Shown one piece after another: positions 53,857-62,358 of a stretch of DNA of 64,000 nucleotides. This DNA comes from Enterococcus moraviensis ATCC BAA-383 (GTDB lineage Bacteria; Bacillota; Bacilli; Lactobacillales; Enterococcaceae). The translations under genes were made by a program, and so were the position numbers. Under the pieces are notes generated by a model that saw only the letters and a program-made list of their open reading frames with translations, had not been told where the DNA came from and made no database searches. Position 1 is the stretch's first letter. Each line of letters begins with the position of its first letter. The stretch is taken from the NCBI RefSeq assembly GCF_000407445.1, contig NZ_ASWB01000002.1:62001-126000 (forward strand), in the 5' to 3' direction.

Positions 53857-54684
53857 TTATTGTTGTGCATAAAATAGAATGATCCAACTGAATAAAACAG
53901 TGAGACAACCGCTGAAAAAATTTACCCAGTCATTCGTTAGCCAGGAGAGTCCGCCGATTTGTTGTGTTGTGTGGAAATGATGTTGTTTGTTTTCCGTAAG
54001 TTGTCCACAGATACTACAACGGTATTTTGCTTGAAGTGTTGCGCCTAATAAACTATCCACAAGTGAATTAAAAATCCCGCAAATAAAAGGGACGATCAGA
54101 ATGAATATCTGTGGAAATGTTGAAAAGTCATCTGGCCGATAAAGAAGCCAAAATACAACTGAAATCAGCAAACTACCCAATGAAGAAGCAATCGTTCCAA
54201 GTAGAGAAACGCCACCAGAAAGACCTGGTTGAATTGGTTTAAATGAAATGATTGAACGAGGAGCACTTTTACTCAAAATACCGATTTCTGAGCTCCAAGT
54301 ATCTGCAGTAGCACCTGCGATACCGCTCGCATAACCAATCAAAAACAATTGATTTTTTGTATAATAGAAAAGAACCAAAGAAATAATGGCGGGAAGACTG
54401 TTTGCAAGTACTTGCAAAGCATCTCTTGTATGTCCTTTTTCGGCGACAGTATCGAGGTTAGTCATGTTTATTCTTTTTTTTGCTAGATGAATACAGCCAG
54501 AGCTACAAAAAAATAAAATCAATAATCCCCAAGTGAACCACGAACCAAATCCGCAAACAATTGTAGCGACAAAAACAATAGCAATCATACCGGATTTTGT
54601 GAGTAAATGTGTGATGTAAGAGAATAGACCAATCAGACTGCCTACGATGAAGCCTAAAAATAATTTATAAAATAAAATGGTCAT
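53857..54684 (-). CDS. DUF92 family membrane protein
   Basis: A 275-residue integral membrane protein with about seven helices. The blocks G-H-T-R-D-A-L-Q-V-L-A-N, A-G-A-T-A-D-T-W-S-S-E-I-G and G-G-V-S-L-L-G-T mark the DUF92 (TIGR00297) family, related to prenol/phytol kinases of the CTP-dependent type. A Cys pair (C-S-I-C-G) occurs in the C-terminal third. The biological substrate in Bacillota is unknown; an isoprenoid alcohol kinase is possible. Single gene, own upstream region. Confidence 0.85.
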   Translation of the reverse strand: MTILFYKLFLGFIVGSLIGLFSYITHLLTKSGMIAIVFVATIVCGFGSWFTWGLLILFFCSSGCIHLAKKRINMTNLDTVAEKGHTRDALQVLANSLPAIISLVLFYYTKNQLFLIGYASGIAGATADTWSSEIGILSKSAPRSIISFKPIQPGLSGGVSLLGTIASSLGSLLISVVFWLLYRPDDFSTFPQIFILIVPFICGIFNSLVDSLLGATLQAKYRCSICGQLTENKQHHFHTTQQIGGLSWLTNDWVNFFSGCLTVLFSWIILFYAQQ

Positions 54685-54770
54685 GCTGCACCTCTTAAAG
54701 TAATTGATTTCGTAATCTCCCCGTACAAAATAAGTATATCATGGAATAGTTGTTACGGTTAAGGAGAATA

Positions 54771-54819
54771 AAAATAAGAGTAAGGTAAAACGGATTAGGT
54801 TTCACCTTACTCTTATTTT
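54771..54819 (-). terminator. Terminator of nrdHIEF
   Basis: Sixteen-bp perfect arms (54771-54786 and 54804-54819), ending in AAAA/TTTT. It lies just after nrdF on the reverse strand. Confidence 0.92.
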
Positions 54820-54825
54820 AAAGAA

Positions 54826-55788
54826 CTAGTCCATACCAATCAAATAATCATCATCTTTCATTGCCTCAACAGTACCTAATAAGTAACCATTGCCGACTTG
54901 AGAGAAGAAATCATGATTGCTTGTACCAGTAGAAATACCATTCATAACGATTGGATTAACATCATTTGCTGTATCAGCAAATAGAGGATCCATGCCCAAG
55001 TTCATTAAGGCTTTGTTCGCATTGTAACGCAAGAATGTTTTTACTTCTTCTGTCCAACCTAAATCATCATATAATTCTTCAGTGTAACGTTCTTCATTTT
55101 CATATAACTCATAAAGAAGGTTATACATCCAATCTTTCATGTCATTTTGTTCTGATTCAGACAATTCATTGAATCCTAATTGAAATTTATAGCCGATATA
55201 AGTACCGTGAACAGATTCATCACGAATGATCAATTTAATGATTTCTGCAACGTTAGCTAATTTATTATTTCCTAGATAGTAAAGAGGTGTGTAAAAACCA
55301 GAGTAGAATAGGAAAGTTTCTAAAAATACACTAGCAACTTTCTTTTCTAATGGTGTCCCATTTTTATAAATTTCATTGATTTTCTCTGCTTTTTTTTGTA
55401 AATACACGTTACTATTTGTCCACTCAAAAATATCATCGATTTCTTTTTTAGTATTCAACGTACTAAAAATAGATGAATAGCTTTTTGCATGAACAGATTC
55501 CATGAATTGGATATTGTTTAAAACGGCTTCTTCATGAGGTGTACGAACATCGTTTCTTAATTGCTCCATACCACTTTCAGATTGAACTGTATCAAGTAGT
55601 GTTAAACCACCAAAAACATATCCTACAGTTGTTTTCTCTAATTCTGAAAGAGTTCTCCAATCATCTAAATCGTTTGATAAAGGAATACGAGTATCTAACC
55701 AAAATTGTTCAGTTAGTTTTTCCCACGTTGATTTATCGATCACATCTTCAATCGCGTTCCAGTTAATTGCTTCATAATACGTTGCCAT
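54826..55788 (-). CDS. nrdF: Class Ib ribonucleotide reductase beta subunit
   Basis: A 320-residue R2-like ferritin-fold subunit that carries the metal-tyrosyl radical (dimanganese in vivo for class Ib). Metal-ligand motifs are seen: the first Glu region in V-Q-S-E-S-G-M-E-Q, E-S-V-H-A-K-S-Y, E-T-F-L-F-Y-S-G-F and R-D-E-S-V-H-G-T-Y-I-G. AGGAGG precedes the ATG. It is separated from nrdE by 170 bp with three inverted repeats, which may tune NrdF level. Confidence 0.95.
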   Translation of the reverse strand: MATYYEAINWNAIEDVIDKSTWEKLTEQFWLDTRIPLSNDLDDWRTLSELEKTTVGYVFGGLTLLDTVQSESGMEQLRNDVRTPHEEAVLNNIQFMESVHAKSYSSIFSTLNTKKEIDDIFEWTNSNVYLQKKAEKINEIYKNGTPLEKKVASVFLETFLFYSGFYTPLYYLGNNKLANVAEIIKLIIRDESVHGTYIGYKFQLGFNELSESEQNDMKDWMYNLLYELYENEERYTEELYDDLGWTEEVKTFLRYNANKALMNLGMDPLFADTANDVNPIVMNGISTGTSNHDFFSQVGNGYLLGTVEAMKDDDYLIGMD

Positions 55789-55835
55789 GTATTTTCCTCC
55801 TCATTACCAATACACTAAAATACATTAAATCATAG

Positions 55836-55941
55836 AACAAGGCGTCCAAAAGGCGCCTTGTTAGGTTTTTACGAGTCGTTTTAATGAGCTAGCTCAACCA
55901 AGTAGTTCTAAAGGAAAAGAGAGAAACTTCTGTAGAACTAC
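55836..55941 (-). other. Structured nrdE-nrdF intercistronic RNA
   Basis: Three inverted repeats in the 170-bp gap: GTAGTTCTA/TAGAACTAC (55902-55910, 55933-55941), TGAGCTAGCTCA (55885-55896) and AACAAGGCG/CGCCTTGTT (55836-55844, 55854-55862). None is followed by a T-run on the reverse strand, so processing or stability control is more likely than full termination. Confidence 0.6.
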
Positions 55942-55958
55942 CGATTTGTTCTGTTTCT

Positions 55959-58124
55959 TTAGATTACGCAGCTTTCACATTGGTTACTACCAATCTCTTC
56001 AGCATCATCTGTAAATGTACGTACGTAATAAATTGATTTAACGCCTTTATGGAAAGCATAGTGACGTAAAATATTCAAATCACGAGTTGTTTGTTTTGGT
56101 GAATCTTTCCATTCGTATAAGCCTTCTGGAATTTCAGAACGCATAAACAACGTTAAACTCATCCCTTGATCTACATGTTGTTGTGCAGTTGCGTAAACAT
56201 CAATGACTTTACGCATATCCATATCATAAGCAGATGTGTAATATGGAATCGTATCATTTGCTAGATAAGGAGCAGGATAGTAGATTTTACCGATTTTCTT
56301 TTCTTGGCGTTCTTCGATCATACGAGTGATTGGGTGGATACTAGCACTTGTATCGTTGATATAAGAGATAGAACCATTAGGTGCTACCGCTAAACGATTT
56401 TGATGATATAAGCCATCTTTCTTCACTGCATCACGTAAGTTTGCCCAGTCTTCAGACGTTGGTACAAAAATATCTTTAAAGATTTCTTTGACTTTATCTG
56501 ATTGAGGAGTGAAGTCTCCTTCAATATATTTATCAAAATAAGAACCATTCGCATAATCAGATTTTTCAAAATTATGGAAAGTTTCGTTGTATTGCTTAGC
56601 AATATTATTACTTTCAACTAACGTCCAGTAGTTCAATAAAGTGAAGTACACATTTGTAAAATCTAGTGAATCTTTAGAACCATACTCCATATGATTTTTA
56701 GCAAAGAAAGTATGAAGCCCCATCGCACCAAGTCCGATCGTATGACTTAGTTTGTTTCCGTTTTGAATAGAAGGAACTACATCGATATCTGATGCATCTG
56801 TGACAAAGGTTAATGCACGAGTCATTGCACGGACAGATTTACCAAAATCAGGACTATCCATCAAGTTAACAATATTCGTTGAGCCTAAGTTACAGCTAAT
56901 GTCTGTACCAAGTGTTTCATATTCTTGTTTGCCATTTAAAACAGAGGGTGTTTGAACTTGTAAGATTTCTGAACATAAGTTACTCATAATGATTTTGCCA
57001 TATGCAGGATTGCTTCTGTTGGCAGTATCAATATTGATGATGTATGGGTAACCAGATTCTTGTTGTAACTTAGAAATTTCATTTTCTAAATCACGCGCTT
57101 TGATTTTACGTTTGCGAATTTTTGGATTCGCAACTAAGTTATCGTATTCCTTTGTGATATCAACGTAAGAGAAAGGAACACCATATTCACGTTCAACACT
57201 ATAAGGACTGAATAAATACATGTCTTCATTATTACGAGCTAATTCATAAAATTTATCAGGAACAACAACACCTAAAGAAAGAGTTTTGACACGAACTTTT
57301 TCATCAGCATTTTCCTTTTTCGTTGATAGGAACATTTCGATATCTGGATGGAAAACGTTTAGATAAACAACTCCAGCACCTTGACGTTGGCCTAATTGGT
57401 TAGAATAACTAAAGCTATCTTCGAACAATTTCATAACAGGAACCACGCCGCTGGCAGCTCCTTCGTATCCTTTGATCGGAGCACCTGCTTCACGTAAGTT
57501 TGCTAATGTGATCCCCACACCGCCACCAATACGTGATAATTGTAAAGCTGAGTTGATTGAACGGCCAATGCTATTCATATCATCTGTCACTTGGATCAAG
57601 AAACAAGAAACAAGTTCGCCACGACGTTTACGCCCAGCGTTTAAGAAAGAAGGGGTTGCGGGTTGGTAGCGTTGATGGATCATTTCATCTGCTAAAACCA
57701 GAGCCAATTCTTCGTTACCGTCAGCGAAATACAACGCATTAAAAGCAACACGATCTTCATAGCTCTCTAAGTATTCAGTTCCTTCATTGTTTTTAAGTGC
57801 GTATTGTGAATAAAACTTGTAAGCTGCCATAAATGATTTAAATTCAAACTGTTGTTCATCAAGAAATGTATACAATTGCTCAATAAATGCCATAGAGTAT
57901 TTTTCGATAAATGCAGTTTCTAAATAATCATGGTCAATCAAATAATTGATTTTTTCTTCTATAGTATTAAAGGTTCTTGTATTAGGAAGAACATTTTCTT
58001 TGAAAAAAGCTTCTAAGGCTTCTTTATCCTTATGTAAAGGAATTTGTCCGTCTACGGGACGGTTGATCTCATTATTCAGCTTAAAATAGCTAACATCTTT
58101 AATTTCTTTTAGACTCAAGTTCAT
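55959..58124 (-). CDS. nrdE: Class Ib ribonucleotide reductase alpha subunit
   Basis: A 721-residue NrdE that reduces ribonucleoside diphosphates. It has the short N-terminus of class Ib (no full ATP cone). Active-site regions include L-V-S-C-F-L, N-L-G-S-T-N and the loop N-L-C-S-E-I; the C-terminal redox pair is C-E-S-C. It works with NrdF (radical), NrdI (flavodoxin-like activator) and NrdH (electron donor), all encoded beside it. Its start lies inside nrdI, overlapping by 26 bp. Confidence 0.96.
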   Translation of the reverse strand: MNLSLKEIKDVSYFKLNNEINRPVDGQIPLHKDKEALEAFFKENVLPNTRTFNTIEEKINYLIDHDYLETAFIEKYSMAFIEQLYTFLDEQQFEFKSFMAAYKFYSQYALKNNEGTEYLESYEDRVAFNALYFADGNEELALVLADEMIHQRYQPATPSFLNAGRKRRGELVSCFLIQVTDDMNSIGRSINSALQLSRIGGGVGITLANLREAGAPIKGYEGAASGVVPVMKLFEDSFSYSNQLGQRQGAGVVYLNVFHPDIEMFLSTKKENADEKVRVKTLSLGVVVPDKFYELARNNEDMYLFSPYSVEREYGVPFSYVDITKEYDNLVANPKIRKRKIKARDLENEISKLQQESGYPYIINIDTANRSNPAYGKIIMSNLCSEILQVQTPSVLNGKQEYETLGTDISCNLGSTNIVNLMDSPDFGKSVRAMTRALTFVTDASDIDVVPSIQNGNKLSHTIGLGAMGLHTFFAKNHMEYGSKDSLDFTNVYFTLLNYWTLVESNNIAKQYNETFHNFEKSDYANGSYFDKYIEGDFTPQSDKVKEIFKDIFVPTSEDWANLRDAVKKDGLYHQNRLAVAPNGSISYINDTSASIHPITRMIEERQEKKIGKIYYPAPYLANDTIPYYTSAYDMDMRKVIDVYATAQQHVDQGMSLTLFMRSEIPEGLYEWKDSPKQTTRDLNILRHYAFHKGVKSIYYVRTFTDDAEEIGSNQCESCVI

Positions 58125-58476
58125 TCACTACTTTCTTAAAGGATTCCACGTCGTCGTTCGTGCCGCTAAATTCAAAAGCAAAAAGCATTGGAACGTTGTA
58201 ATCACGTGCTATGTCTTTGGCTGTATATACATATAGTTCTGCGAAATTGAGGTTTCCGCCTCCAGCAACGCCTTGCAAGTATTCTCGATTGTTTTTGTAA
58301 TCAAGAAAATCGTTCACTACTTCAGTGATTTCTTGGTCATAAGTAGGAACGACGAGGACAAAAGGCTCATTTATCTCAAAAAAAGGATTCGCAGGCTCAA
58401 GTTCGTAAGCTGCTAAATCCAATTTTTTAATGAAGCGTCTAGTTTGTCCGGTAACTGAAAAATAAACAATTTTCAT
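58099..58476 (-). CDS. nrdI: Flavodoxin-like NrdI
   Basis: A 125-residue FMN protein that supplies oxidant to assemble the dimanganese-tyrosyl cofactor of NrdF. The start I-V-Y-F-S-V-T-G-Q-T-R-R-F is the FMN phosphate loop and G-V-A-G-G-G-N-L-N-F lies near the flavin. One base separates it from nrdH and it overlaps nrdE, so the three are coupled. Confidence 0.93.
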   Translation of the reverse strand: MKIVYFSVTGQTRRFIKKLDLAAYELEPANPFFEINEPFVLVVPTYDQEITEVVNDFLDYKNNREYLQGVAGGGNLNFAELYVYTAKDIARDYNVPMLFAFEFSGTNDDVESFKKVVNELESKRN

Positions 58477-58477
58477 T

Positions 58478-58702
58478 TTAGCTAGCCAATTGTTTTAATT
58501 GATCAGGACGGAATCCTACAACTGTTGTAGCATCAGAAGTGATAACCGGAACACTTTGGAATCCTTGTTCTTTTAACCAGTCGATTGCGTCTGGTTGGAT
58601 ATCGATATTTACTTCTTCAAATGCTATATTATTCTCGCTCAAAAAGCGTTTTGCCATTTTACATTGGATACAATTATTTTTAGAAAAGATTTTTACGTTC
58701 AT
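58478..58702 (-). CDS. nrdH: Glutaredoxin-like NrdH
   Basis: A 74-residue thioredoxin-fold protein with active site C-I-Q-C at residues 12-15 and the NrdH tail S-V-P-V-I-T...F-R-P-D-Q-L. It passes electrons from thioredoxin reductase to NrdE. It is the first gene of the operon, with GAGGGGG before the ATG. The promoter and NrdR-like boxes lie at 58735-58816. Confidence 0.94.
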   Translation of the reverse strand: MNVKIFSKNNCIQCKMAKRFLSENNIAFEEVNIDIQPDAIDWLKEQGFQSVPVITSDATTVVGFRPDQLKQLAS

Positions 58703-58734
58703 TTTTAATTCCCCCTCAATTAGTTTACTTTACT

Positions 58735-58762
58735 AGTATAAATCTCTCAGGGAAAAAGTCAA
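58735..58762 (-). promoter_or_regulatory. Promoter of nrdHIEF
   Basis: On the reverse strand, TTGACT (plus-strand 58757-58762), 16 bp, TATACT (plus-strand 58735-58740). NrdR-like boxes lie directly upstream. Confidence 0.75.
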
Positions 58763-58769
58763 CACTTAG

Positions 58770-58816
58770 GCACTACATATTGTGTTCGTTTTTTGATGGA
58801 ATACCAAGTTTTGTGT
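58770..58816 (-). promoter_or_regulatory. Tandem NrdR-like boxes
   Basis: Box 1, ACACAATATGTAGTGC on the reverse strand (58770-58785), matches the NrdR consensus ACACWATATNTWGTGT at 14 of 15 fixed positions. Box 2, ATACCAAGTTTTGTGT (58801-58816), is weaker (11 of 15). They are 31 bp apart start to start, the phased spacing known for NrdR pairs. Confidence 0.75.
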
Positions 58817-58930
58817 TTTTGAAAGAAATATGAAAGCACGTATTCTCTAGATTTGAGCGCATATTATTGCTGATTTCACGTTCAAAAAAGAAATTTATTA
58901 AATTTTAAGTTCAAGATTCTAATTGTCAAA

Positions 58931-58946
58931 ACACAAGATATAGTGG
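58931..58946 (+). promoter_or_regulatory. Additional NrdR-like box
   Basis: ACACAAGATATAGTGG matches the NrdR consensus at 13 of 15 fixed positions. It is 161 bp from box 1 and has no partner at about 31 bp, so function is uncertain. It overlaps a TATAGT. Confidence 0.45.
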
Positions 58947-59025
58947 TCAACTGATACAAGACACACTAATCGAAACAAGCTGATTTTAAGGGGAAAGTAT
59001 TTTCTTACTACAGGTAGAAAGAAGA

Positions 59026-59086
59026 TTGATTTAAGTATCACAAACAGGTATACTTAATGAGAACGATTATCAATATCATTGATAAT
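59026..59086 (+). promoter_or_regulatory. feo promoter with Fur-like operator
   Basis: TTGATT (59026-59031), 17 bp, TATACT (59049-59054). Over the predicted start lies TGAGAACGATTATCA (59058-59072; 12 of 14 to the 7-1-7 Fur box) and a perfect dyad ATTATCAAT/ATTGATAAT (59066-59086). Iron repression by Fur is expected. Confidence 0.75.
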
Positions 59087-59194
59087 AAAAATGAAACTTT
59101 TTCACAAATCATAGTGAACTTTTGCTTTGCAATAAGAAGTATGAAGTCGAAGGTCACTACTATATATTAGTTTTTTAAAATAGGAGGGCATCTA

Positions 59195-59662
59195 ATGTTG
59201 ACATTGGCACAGGCAAAGTTAAACAAGGTTTATACAATTGAAGAGATTCAGGCAGAGGGTTTTGCGAAGAAACATTTGAATAATCTTGGTCTTGTGCCAG
59301 GAGGGAAAGTTGTTTTGGTGAATTATTCTAGCGAGAATGGGATTGTTTTACTGCACAATAGTCGAATTGCGATCAACCTATCAGTATTAAAACAGATTAT
59401 TATAGTAGAAAAAAATCTTGATGAAGAAAATTGGCTGTCGCTAGATCAATTAATGGTTGGTGAGAAAGGCCGAGTAATCGGGATTCATGGCCAAGGAGCG
59501 GTAAAGAGGCGGTTAATGGATATGGGACTCACAAAAGGTGTAGATATTCTTGTTCGGAAAATGGCGCCATTAGGTGATCCAATCGAAATCAATCTTCGTG
59601 GGTATGAATTGACGTTAAGAAAAAATGAAGCAGAATTAGTCTTGGTACAGAAAGAGGGGTAG
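59195..59662 (+). CDS. feoA: FeoA protein with two tandem FeoA domains
   Basis: A 155-residue cytosolic accessory of the FeoB ferrous iron transporter. It is about twice the usual length of 75-85 residues. Two SH3-like FeoA units are visible: 1-73 (A-K-K-H-L-N-N-L-G-L-V-P-G) and 80-155 (V-K-R-R-L-M-D-M-G-L-T-K-G). The second keeps the canonical pattern best; the first is more diverged. GGAGGG precedes the ATG. The feoB start is 3 bp after its stop. Fur-like sites lie in the promoter. Confidence 0.92.
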   Translation: MLTLAQAKLNKVYTIEEIQAEGFAKKHLNNLGLVPGGKVVLVNYSSENGIVLLHNSRIAINLSVLKQIIIVEKNLDEENWLSLDQLMVGEKGRVIGIHGQGAVKRRLMDMGLTKGVDILVRKMAPLGDPIEINLRGYELTLRKNEAELVLVQKEG

Positions 59663-59665
59663 AAA

Positions 59666-61819
59666 ATGAAAGAACAACATATTGCATTGACAGGAAATCC
59701 TAATAGCGGGAAAACAACAGCATTCAATGCACTGACAGGCGCTAATCAATATGTAGGGAATTGGCCAGGAGTTACTGTTGAACGTAAAGAAGGCAAATTG
59801 AAAAAGAATAAGCAAGTAACGATTCAAGATCTACCTGGTATTTATTCTCTTTCTCCTTATACACCGGAAGAAGTGGTTGCTAGAGACTATTTACTTAGCG
59901 GTGGTCCAGATATCATTATTAATATTGTCGATGCAACGAACTTAGAACGAAATTTGTATTTGACAACGCAATTGATGGAGACGGGTATTCCCGTTGTTGT
60001 TGGATTGAATATGATGGACATCTTAGATAAAACTGGTCGAAAAATCAATAGTGAGAAACTTGCTTATGGTTTAGGTGTAGAAGTATTGGGTATCAGTGCT
60101 TTGAAAAATCGTGGGTTGGATGATTTAGTAAAAAAAGCCGTTAAATCGACTGAAGTTTTACCGCCAGAGTTTAATTATCCAACGTATGATAACCGTTTGG
60201 AAGCAGCATTGAATGAGATCATGGATGTTTTAGGGAATAGCGTGTTAGAAAAACAAGCACGGTGGTATAGTATTAAATTGTTTGAAAGAGATGCTAGAGT
60301 TCATGAAGAACTTGAATTAAGTAAGCTGCAACTCAAAGAAATAGAAGAAATCATTAAAATTGCGGAACAAATTTTTGGTGATGATAGTGAATCCATTGTT
60401 ATCAATGAGCGATATGAATTTATCACTCGTTTAACAGCGCTATGTGCAATCGAAAAAAATGAGATCACGTTTAGTACAAGCGACAAAATTGATCGTGTTG
60501 TGACAAACCGTTGGTTGGCGTTACCAATTTTTGCTTTGATTATGTGGTTTGTTTATTATCTAGCGATTCAAACGGTTGGGACAATGGGAACAGACTGGAT
60601 CAACGATGAGTTATTTGGAAATCTAGTACCAACAACGGTTGAAGGACTATTGGCTAGCTGGCATGTTGCGCCGTGGATGCAAAGTCTGATTTTAGATGGA
60701 ATTATTGCTGGTGTAGGAGCTGTATTAGGTTTCTTACCTCAGTTAGCTGTTTTATTCTTATGCCTTGGCTTTTTAGAAGATTGCGGCTATATGTCAAGAA
60801 TTGCCTTTGTTATGGATCGTTTATTTAGAAAATTTGGGTTATCAGGTAAATCGTTTATTCCGATGCTGATCGCCACTGGTTGTGGAGTGCCAGGGGTCAT
60901 GGCAAGCCGCACGATTGAAAATGAAAAAGACCGTAAAATGACAATCATGGTTACCACATTTATGCCGTGTTCAGCTAAATTACCGATTATCGCCTTGATT
61001 GCAGGGGCCTTCTTTCCAAAAAGTAGTTGGGTATCGCCATCCGCTTATTTTATAGGGATTGCAGCAATAGTGTTATCGGGAATTGCATTAAAGAAGACAC
61101 GTTCATTTTCTGGAGACCCAGCACCATTTATCATGGAATTACCGGCGTATCATATGCCGCAATTACGTGGAGTACTCCGTCATGCATATGATCGTAGCAA
61201 ATCTTTTGTCAAAAAGGCTGGAACGATTATTTTTGTGATGAGTATCATTATTTGGTTTACGTCAACTTATACATTTACATTGCAAGAAGCAGGAGCGGAT
61301 CAAAGTATCTTAGCGAATGTTGGTAAAGTGATTGCACCACTATTTGCACCACTTGGCTGGGGTACATGGCAAGGAGCTGTTGCAACGATCACAGGTTTAG
61401 TTGCAAAGGAAAACGTGATTGGCACATTCGGTATTTTATTTGGACATTTAGGCGAAGTTTCTGAAGATGGTGTTGAGGTGTGGTCTGCGTTACAAGGTGC
61501 TTTTACCCCAGTCGCTGCTTATTCATTTTTAGTATTTAATCTATTATGCGCGCCATGTTTTGCAGCAATTGGAGCAATTCGTAGAGAAATGGGCGATTGG
61601 AAATGGACTTGGGGAGCTATCGGGTATCAATGCGGTTTAGCTTATGTGGTTAGTTTCGTTATCTATCAGTTTGGGCATGTTATCTTTGAAAATGGTCAAA
61701 TCGGAATAGGATTGTTTATTGCTGCGGCACTTGTCATCATTATGGGGTATTATTTAGTTAGAAAACCAAAAGTTGAAGAAGAACCAATTGTAACAATGGC
61801 AACTTTAGAAAGAGGGTAA
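59666..61819 (+). CDS. feoB: Ferrous iron transporter FeoB
   Basis: A 717-residue polytopic protein. The N-terminal G domain has G1 G-N-P-N-S-G-K-T-T, G3 D-L-P-G and G4 N-M-M-D; a helical linker follows, then two Gate motifs with the conserved Cys in A-T-G-C-G-V-P-G and the second half after residue 560. It imports Fe2+ across the cytoplasmic membrane. It is cotranscribed with feoA and the small Cys-rich gene. Confidence 0.96.
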   Translation: MKEQHIALTGNPNSGKTTAFNALTGANQYVGNWPGVTVERKEGKLKKNKQVTIQDLPGIYSLSPYTPEEVVARDYLLSGGPDIIINIVDATNLERNLYLTTQLMETGIPVVVGLNMMDILDKTGRKINSEKLAYGLGVEVLGISALKNRGLDDLVKKAVKSTEVLPPEFNYPTYDNRLEAALNEIMDVLGNSVLEKQARWYSIKLFERDARVHEELELSKLQLKEIEEIIKIAEQIFGDDSESIVINERYEFITRLTALCAIEKNEITFSTSDKIDRVVTNRWLALPIFALIMWFVYYLAIQTVGTMGTDWINDELFGNLVPTTVEGLLASWHVAPWMQSLILDGIIAGVGAVLGFLPQLAVLFLCLGFLEDCGYMSRIAFVMDRLFRKFGLSGKSFIPMLIATGCGVPGVMASRTIENEKDRKMTIMVTTFMPCSAKLPIIALIAGAFFPKSSWVSPSAYFIGIAAIVLSGIALKKTRSFSGDPAPFIMELPAYHMPQLRGVLRHAYDRSKSFVKKAGTIIFVMSIIIWFTSTYTFTLQEAGADQSILANVGKVIAPLFAPLGWGTWQGAVATITGLVAKENVIGTFGILFGHLGEVSEDGVEVWSALQGAFTPVAAYSFLVFNLLCAPCFAAIGAIRREMGDWKWTWGAIGYQCGLAYVVSFVIYQFGHVIFENGQIGIGLFIAAALVIIMGYYLVRKPKVEEEPIVTMATLERG

Positions 61820-61823
61820 AAAC

Positions 61824-61955
61824 ATGGCAACATTGATTTTAGCAGTGTTAATTTTTGGTGGAGCAGGATATGTTGTCTATTCACGTTTCAAAACAGGGAA
61901 AAGCTGTGATGATTGTCATACCACATGTCCCGTGAAAAAAGAACAAGGAGATTAA
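61824..61955 (+). CDS. FeoB-associated Cys-rich membrane protein, 43 residues
   Basis: A short gene 4 bp after feoB: an N-terminal membrane helix (about 2-20), then K-S-C-D-D-C-H-T-T-C-P and a Lys/Glu tail. This is the FeoB-associated Cys-rich protein pattern (sometimes called FeoC-like in Gram-positives). The three Cys and one His may bind iron or an Fe-S cluster and modulate FeoB. The ribosome binding site AGAGGG lies in the feoB end. Too short for most gene finders. Confidence 0.85.
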   Translation: MATLILAVLIFGGAGYVVYSRFKTGKSCDDCHTTCPVKKEQGD

Positions 61956-62017
61956 AAAAATCAGATGCAGTGAGATAAAACGGGCGTAATTTATTTTGTT
62001 GTGTCTGACGTTTCTTC

Positions 62018-62046
62018 TTGAATAAACGACTTTCAAGTGCTACAAT
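62018..62046 (+). promoter_or_regulatory. Promoter of tRNA-Lys
   Basis: TTGAAT (62018-62023), 17 bp, TACAAT (62041-62046), about 20 bp before the tRNA 5' end. Confidence 0.75.
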
Positions 62047-62065
62047 ATTTAAGTACTAATTATTT

Positions 62066-62138
<73 letters not shown>

Positions 62139-62139
62139 T

Positions 62140-62217
62140 TGGGTGCCAAACCCACGAGAACGGTATTCTGTCGGCGTCTTTGGACGTTTAGAAGATGGAA
62201 TAGGCGTTCTTTTTTTG
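62140..62217 (+). terminator. tRNA-Lys trailer with terminator
   Basis: A short TGGGT/ACCCA hairpin (62140-62154) and then a larger one: AGAACG (62157-62162) with CGTTCT (62205-62210), inner TATTC/GAATA and a central CGTC/GACG, ending in seven or more Ts. Confidence 0.75.
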
Positions 62218-62358
62218 TTTTAGAAATTTATGAGAACTTTTATTTTATTGAAAGCTCGTTTATATATAATAAATACTTTATGTAAACATTATATTCCTGA
62301 ATGGGAACTTCTATGATATTATTATTGTATGAAATATCTATAAAAGGGTGGGGAATTC

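Larger units (their letters stand above)
58703..59194. other. 492-bp divergent control region between nrdHIEF and feoAB
   Basis: Contains the nrdH promoter, two NrdR-like boxes in tandem, a further NrdR-like box at 58931-58946 and the feo promoter with Fur-like dyads. The middle part (about 58820-59020) is AT-rich and holds no gene that I can support. Confidence 0.7.

Noticed and set aside
62139-62217. Second tRNA after tRNA-Lys
   Set aside because: The stem-loops do not form a cloverleaf and end in a T-run; it is a trailer and terminator.
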